Assembly (NCBI RefSeq): GCF_039538765.1 | Contig: NZ_BAABCJ010000001.1 | Location: forward strand, 930,001-994,000 | Direction: 5' to 3' | Length of the DNA stretch: 64,000 bases | DNA from: Zhihengliuella alba | Lineage (GTDB): Bacteria > Actinomycetota > Actinomycetes > Actinomycetales > Micrococcaceae | Shown: one piece after another, positions 59,937 through 64,000 of the stretch | Layout of the letters: each line of letters opens with the position of its first letter | Numbering within the stretch: the first letter of the stretch is position 1 | Notes under the pieces: generated by a model | Database searches by the model: none | Told to the model about the DNA's origin: nothing | The model's input: only the letters and a program-made list of their open reading frames with translations | Translations under genes and position numbers: made by a program

Positions 59937-61505
59937 CTAGCTCCGCGTACGGCGGGCGTGACGCACGCCGTGCAGCTCCTCGTCGAATTCCGAGAGGTCG
60001 GCGTCGTTCAAGGACGCCGACTGGGTGTCCCGAGCGGCAGCGGCCTTGGCAGATTCCCGGCCTGCCGAAGAGCCGCCGGACTCGCTGTTCGAGTAGTAGT
60101 ACTTGCCGTAGTAGCCGTACTCGGCCGAGCCCACGCCCCGAGTCGGGACCTGGTTCAGGATGACGCCGAGGACGCGGGTGCCCACCCGGCGCAGGTTGCC
60201 GAGCGACTTCTCCAGCTCGTCGATCGTCGTCTGCCCGGCTTTGACCGTGACGAGGGTTCCGTCCACGGCGGTCGAGAGGACGGCGGCGTCGGTCACTGGA
60301 AGGAGCGGCGGCGCGTCGATGATGACGACGGCGTCCTCCACCAGCGAGGCGATGAGCCGCTTCATGGAGTTGGAGCCCAGGAGTTCCGACGGGTTCGGCG
60401 GAATGCGGCCCGCACCGAGAACCTCCAGGGCCGGCAGGGGCCCGAACGGCATGAGGACATCGTCGAGATCGGCCGCGCTGGAGAGGACATCGGTGAGCCC
60501 GCCGCCGGCCGGCAGATCGAAGATGCCGGCTTGGACCGGGCGACGAAGGTCAGCGTCGATGAGTACCGTGCGCTGGCCCGTCGAGGCGATCGCCGCCGCG
60601 AGGTTGGCCGCCAGCGATGACTTGCCCTCGGAGGGAACGGACGAGGTGACCACGATCGACCGCGGCGGATTGTCCACGTCGATGTAGGAGAGATTGGTGC
60701 GCAGTTCGCGGAGCGCCTCGGAGAACGCGTGGGCCTGGCGGTCCCCGTCGAGCATGAGCGCGTCCGATTCGACCACAGCCCGGCCCTTCTCGAGCCGGTC
60801 ATCGCGCGGAATGGTACCCACGACGGCCTGGCCGAGACGCTCGACCATGGCCGCCGAACGAATGCGGCGGTCCAGGTGGTTGCGGATCAGTGCATAGGCC
60901 AGCCCGAGCGCCAGGCCTGCGACCGCGCCGATCGCCATCGCCAGACGGACGTTGGGCGAGGTCGGGCTGGTCGGGAGGGCCGCCCGGCCGAGGGGCTCGA
61001 CGGTCACGGCCGGACCGATGTCGGCCGTGGCGCCCTGCGTCTCGATGTCCACGGCCTGCGCGGACAGGGCCTCGACCCACGCGTTGGCGAGCTCCTGGGC
61101 CTGCTCCGGCGTCTCGGCGCTGGCGGTGATGCGGATCTCCGCGGTCGCCGTCGGAACCTCGACGGAGACCCGGCCGAGGAGTGCGTCCTCGCTGGCGTCC
61201 AGGCCCAGTTCCTCCTTGACCCGCGCCGCGACCGGCCGGGTCGCCGCGATGCTGCTGTAGGACGTCGCCTTGGATTTGGAGAGGTTGTCGCCGGCGAGCG
61301 CCGTCCCCAGATCGCTGGCGCCGGCCACCATCACGAGACCGGAGGACGATGACTCGTACACCTTTGGCTGCAGCAGCGTCCACCCGAACGTCAGGATCAG
61401 GACCACCAGAAGGATCGAGACGATGCCCTTCCAGTAGGACCGGACGATGGTGAAGTAGTGGCGCAGGTCAGGGCCTGCCTCTGCCTGGTCGTCCCGTGGT
61501 TCCAA
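59937..61505 (-). CDS. Bacterial tyrosine kinase with Wzz-type chain-length domain (Wzc-like)
   Basis: The 522-residue inner-membrane protein joins a Wzz domain (membrane helices at about 28-46 and 188-208) to a cytoplasmic BY-kinase. The kinase has Walker A TSSVPSEGKSSLAANLA (GKS 294-296), Walker A' VLIDADLRRP (Asp318) and Walker B DAVVIIDAPP (393-400). A tyrosine cluster in AEYGYYGKYYYS (Tyr463, 465, 466, 469-471) is the autophosphorylation site. It controls polymerisation or export of capsule or exopolysaccharide. No polymer synthesis genes are visible in the window; they may lie elsewhere. A convergent phosphatase gene is the likely partner. Confidence 0.93.
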   Translation of the reverse strand: MEPRDDQAEAGPDLRHYFTIVRSYWKGIVSILLVVLILTFGWTLLQPKVYESSSSGLVMVAGASDLGTALAGDNLSKSKATSYSSIAATRPVAARVKEELGLDASEDALLGRVSVEVPTATAEIRITASAETPEQAQELANAWVEALSAQAVDIETQGATADIGPAVTVEPLGRAALPTSPTSPNVRLAMAIGAVAGLALGLAYALIRNHLDRRIRSAAMVERLGQAVVGTIPRDDRLEKGRAVVESDALMLDGDRQAHAFSEALRELRTNLSYIDVDNPPRSIVVTSSVPSEGKSSLAANLAAAIASTGQRTVLIDADLRRPVQAGIFDLPAGGGLTDVLSSAADLDDVLMPFGPLPALEVLGAGRIPPNPSELLGSNSMKRLIASLVEDAVVIIDAPPLLPVTDAAVLSTAVDGTLVTVKAGQTTIDELEKSLGNLRRVGTRVLGVILNQVPTRGVGSAEYGYYGKYYYSNSESGGSSAGRESAKAAAARDTQSASLNDADLSEFDEELHGVRHARRTRS

Positions 61506-61609
61506 GTCGTCGTCCTCATGTTCCTAGTAGTGCGAGTGGTGCGCCCCCTCGCGGCACACGCCCTCTGAGTCTACCGGCGAATGCCCGGCATCTATGAGAA
61601 TGGCCACGC

Positions 61610-62692
61610 CTAGACCTTGTGCAGGTCCGCCAGCGTAATCTGGGTGACCGGCTGGCCGGGGTCGGTGGCGAAGCCGAGCCCGCTCGGTGCGACGCCGGCG
61701 GCCACCACCTGGGCGGCCAGGGCCGCGATCATGGCCCCATTGTCGGTGCAGAGGCTCGGCTTGGGGATGCGCAGCGCGATGCCGGCGGAGTCGCAGCGCG
61801 CCTGGAGCAGCTGGCGCAGTCGCGAGTTGGCCGCCACTCCCCCGCCGAGCAGGAGATTCTCCATCCCGTGCTCGGTGCACGCCATGACGGCCTTCTTGGT
61901 GATCACGTCCACCACGGCCTCCTGGAAGGACGCCGCGACGTCCGCCACGGGGACCTCGAGCCCCTTGGCCTGGTACTGCTCCACGAACCGGGCGACGGCC
62001 GTCTTGAGCCCCGAGAAGGAGAAGTCGTAGCGGTGCTTGCCTGGCGCCTCCGCGGTGCCGACGAACTTCGGCAGACTGAGGCCGCGCGGGAAGCGGATGG
62101 CCTTGCCGTCGCCCTCCTTCGCGAGCCGGTCGATGACCGGGCCACCCGGGTAGCCGAGGCCGAGGAGCCGTGCCACCTTGTCGTAGGCCTCGCCGGCGGC
62201 GTCGTCGATGGTCGCCCCGAGCAGTTCGACGTCCTCCGTCAGCGAGTCGATCTTGAGGATCTCGGTGTGGCCTCCGGAGACGAGCAGGGCGCCGAGCCGG
62301 TCGGGCAGCTCTCCGCCGTCGAGCACGCCGACACCGACGTGGGCGACCAGGTGGTTCACGGCGTACAGGGGCTTGCCCGTGGCCACGGCCAGGGCCTTCG
62401 CCGCGGCCACGCCCACCATGAGTGCCCCGGAGAGCCCGGGCCCGCTGGTGACGGCGAGCCCGTCGACGTCGTCGAGGCCGACGCCGGCGGTGTCGAGAGC
62501 CCGCTGGAGGGTGGGCACCATGGCCTCGAGGTGGGCGCGGGAGGCGATCTCGGGGATGACCCCACCGAAGCGGACGTGTTGCTCCATGGAGGTGCTGACC
62601 GTGTTGGCGAGCAGCTCGGTGCCGCGCACGATCCCGACGCCTGTCTCGTCGCAGGAGGATTCGATGCCGAGGATCAGGGGCGCGTCAGACAT
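61610..62692 (-). CDS. tsaD: tRNA N6-threonylcarbamoyladenosine transferase
   Basis: This 360-residue enzyme transfers threonylcarbamoyl to A37 of ANN-decoding tRNAs, working with TsaB and TsaE. It opens with LILGIESSCDETGVGIV. Metal ligands His114 and His118 are in AVNHLVAHVG, and further motifs are LLVSGGHTEIL, IDDAAGEAYDKVARLLGL, FSFSGLKTAV, GGGVAANSRLR and the third ligand Asp in CTDNGAMIA. It is on the strand of groES/groEL and guaB, in the order I recall from relatives. The upstream gene ends 37 bp before its ATG. Confidence 0.97.
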   Translation of the reverse strand: MSDAPLILGIESSCDETGVGIVRGTELLANTVSTSMEQHVRFGGVIPEIASRAHLEAMVPTLQRALDTAGVGLDDVDGLAVTSGPGLSGALMVGVAAAKALAVATGKPLYAVNHLVAHVGVGVLDGGELPDRLGALLVSGGHTEILKIDSLTEDVELLGATIDDAAGEAYDKVARLLGLGYPGGPVIDRLAKEGDGKAIRFPRGLSLPKFVGTAEAPGKHRYDFSFSGLKTAVARFVEQYQAKGLEVPVADVAASFQEAVVDVITKKAVMACTEHGMENLLLGGGVAANSRLRQLLQARCDSAGIALRIPKPSLCTDNGAMIAALAAQVVAAGVAPSGLGFATDPGQPVTQITLADLHKV

Positions 62693-62729
62693 GGGTTCGA
62701 TTCTAGTTGGGCGGGCGGGGCGGTCCGCG

Positions 62730-63224
62730 CTAGCAGTTGACCAGCAGCGCCGTGACCACGGTGAGGTTGTCCACGAGCGCCACGGACTCCCAGTCCACGG
62801 TGCTCCCGGCCGGCCGGTGCACCGCGTAGAGCCGGAACTCGCCCGTGCCCAGCGCCGTGAGGTTGATCTGTGGCTGCACCGAGGTGGCGCCGGGCGCGAG
62901 GGTCCCGGTGGCGGTGGTGCGGAGCAGCCCGAGGAGGTCCGGCTGCCGCAGCTCCCAGCGGTAGCCGGTCCGCGTCAGCCCGCCCGTGGCGTTCGCCCAG
63001 GAGAAGCGGACGGTGGTCAGGCTCGCCTTGGCGCACTGCGGGTTCGTCGCCGGTTGGACGACGCCGGCGGCGAATCCGCTGGTGCCGTACTCTCCGTCGA
63101 CCCACGCCGCCTCGGTGGGCTGCACGGCAGCGCCGATGACGGACGCCAGCGCCACCGTGCCCGCGAGGGCCAGCAGGAGCCGCCGGCGCACTGGGAGCCG
63201 GTGCGGTTCTGCCCGCCGCTTCAC
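62730..63224 (-). CDS. SipW-type alternate-signal exported protein
   Basis: The 164-residue exported protein has a basic N-terminus, a hydrophobic stretch LLLALAGTVALASVIGAAVQ and then EAAWVDGEYGTSGFAAGVV. The A-W-x-D-x-E followed by F-x-A-G is typical of proteins processed by SipW-type signal peptidases (TasA/camelysin-like). The mature part is a beta-rich domain with TTVRFSWANATGGLTRTGYR, and it ends in a Cys. The GTG start overlaps the stop of the LPXTG gene. A SipW peptidase may lie beyond the window end. Confidence 0.7.
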   Translation of the reverse strand: MKRRAEPHRLPVRRRLLLALAGTVALASVIGAAVQPTEAAWVDGEYGTSGFAAGVVQPATNPQCAKASLTTVRFSWANATGGLTRTGYRWELRQPDLLGLLRTTATGTLAPGATSVQPQINLTALGTGEFRLYAVHRPAGSTVDWESVALVDNLTVVTALLVNC

Positions 63225-64000
63225 ACCCCGCCCCCGGGCGATCGCGTCTCGGCCGGGCCGACTGCGCTCTCCGGCTCCGCCGGCTGCCGAGACCGCAGCC
63301 TCCGGGGAGACCGCAGCCTTCGGGAGAGCGCGGACAGCCCGAGGCCGGCCAGCAGGGCCGCGAGCGCCGCGAACAGGGCCAGCAGGAGGGCCGCCCCGGT
63401 ATCGGGGAGCATCCCCCACGCCGAACCGCCCGGGCCGGCGCCTGCGCCGCCTGCGCCCGGACCGTCACCGCCGGGCACGGCCGAGACCTCCTCGCCCATG
63501 GCGTCCACGGTCACGCGGAGCGCCTGGCTGCTGCCCGCGGCCGGAGCGGCGGCATCCGGGATGTTCACCTCGAAGGCCAGCCAGACGGTCTGTCCCATAG
63601 GGGATGCATCGACCAGCTGGACAGCCTCCTCGCCACCCAGCGCCAGGGACCGCTCGGACAGCCTCGTCTCGGTGCCGGGGCAGGTGAACGAGTCGGCGGC
63701 CGCCTCCCACCGTTCGTCGCAGCTGCGCGAGCGCACCTGCAGCGGGAGCCCGCGGTCCGAGACGGACGAGAGCGTGGCGGACCAGGTGGTCGGCTCCTGC
63801 GCGTGGACGTCGACGCCGACGATCCAGCGCACCATCTCACCGGGAGACATGTCCGCCATCAGGTCCGGCACCGTCAGGGACGTCAGCGTGATGTGCTCGC
63901 TGCGGATCACGTCCGTGTGGACGCGCGCCGTCGCCCCGCCGACCGCCTCGGCCCCCGCCGAGGCGGGCACGGCGAGTGCGGCGGCCGCCACGGCCGGGAC
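63221..64000 (-). CDS. LPXTG-anchored surface protein, 5' end outside window
   Basis: The frame runs from the window edge. The first residues seen, VAAAALAVPASAGAEA, are the end of a signal peptide with cleavage after ASA, so only a few residues are missing. A secreted domain of about 160 residues has two cysteines, in RSCDERWEA and SFTCPGTETR, that could pair. A Pro/Gly-rich spacer leads to the sortase signal GMLPDTG, a membrane segment and a Arg-rich tail. It overlaps the start of the SipW-type gene and should be co-expressed with it. Protein function is unknown. Confidence 0.8.
   Translation of the reverse strand, partial: VPAVAAAALAVPASAGAEAVGGATARVHTDVIRSEHITLTSLTVPDLMADMSPGEMVRWIVGVDVHAQEPTTWSATLSSVSDRGLPLQVRSRSCDERWEAAADSFTCPGTETRLSERSLALGGEEAVQLVDASPMGQTVWLAFEVNIPDAAAPAAGSSQALRVTVDAMGEEVSAVPGGDGPGAGGAGAGPGGSAWGMLPDTGAALLLALFAALAALLAGLGLSALSRRLRSPRRLRSRQPAEPESAVGPAETRSPGGGV

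Overview
The window is very GC-rich DNA with dense, short-spaced genes, GTG starts and actinobacterial gene families (a CIRCE-controlled groES-groEL pair, GuaB3, a FmdB/SAF pair, SorC and LacI sugar regulators, ABC sugar importers). Gene content and order point to a Micrococcales actinobacterium, most likely Micrococcaceae (the Arthrobacter, Kocuria, Micrococcus and Citricoccus group). The genus cannot be fixed from the sequence alone. No rRNA, tRNA, CRISPR array, transposase or integrase was seen.

Layout. (1) 1-17 kb is housekeeping: the end of a 5-formyltetrahydrofolate cyclo-ligase, a zinc-ribbon FmdB protein behind a CIRCE element, a SAF-domain protein, then a long minus-strand run: guaB, a BtrH/DUF4872-like protein, guaB3, glpD, a SURF1-DUF3817 fusion, guaA and a 1285-residue helicase/nuclease-like protein whose catalytic motifs look decayed. 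A membrane acyltransferase-SGNH protein lies upstream of guaB. (2) 17.3-38.9 kb is an L-arabinose/arabinan catabolic island, all on the minus strand: a LacI-type regulator, araB-araD-araA, a YtfQRT-YjfF-type furanose importer, two secreted multidomain hydrolases (GH43-GH51 and GH43-Ig-LamG), and a ChvE-GguA-GguB-type importer. Three near-identical 14-bp palindromes mark the araB, ytfQ and chvE transcription units, so one regulon runs from extracellular polymer cleavage through uptake to ribulose-5-phosphate metabolism. (3) 39.0-41.2 kb is groES-groEL with two CIRCE elements around its promoter. (4) 41.2-44.9 kb is a four-gene cassette that looks like a type VII secretion effector module: a small helical partner, an effector with a perfect glycine zipper, a membrane protein and an LpqN/EspG-like protein. 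(5) 45.0-51.0 kb is a polyol locus: SorC regulator, divergent ABC importer without its own ATPase, polyol dehydrogenase and HAD phosphatase. (6) 51.3-55.9 kb holds a HicA toxin with an unusual long partner, a THUMP-like methyltransferase, a DUF559-type protein, tandem repeats and a shikimate-dehydrogenase-like protein. (7) 56-64 kb holds a NagZ-type GH3 lipoprotein, a YbdK/GCS2 ligase, a low-molecular-weight tyrosine phosphatase facing a BY-kinase (Wzb/Wzc-like), tsaD, and a SipW-type exported protein beside an LPXTG-anchored protein cut by the window end.

In related genomes, as I recall them, tsaD, groES-groEL, guaB, guaB3 and guaA lie close together. Here they keep order and strand but are split by two catabolic/accessory blocks of about 20 kb each, so those blocks are probably insertions into a conserved backbone. 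Many transcription units end in, or are punctuated by, long perfect hairpins without U-tracts. Two of these ends share a composite two-hairpin terminator with a covarying base pair.
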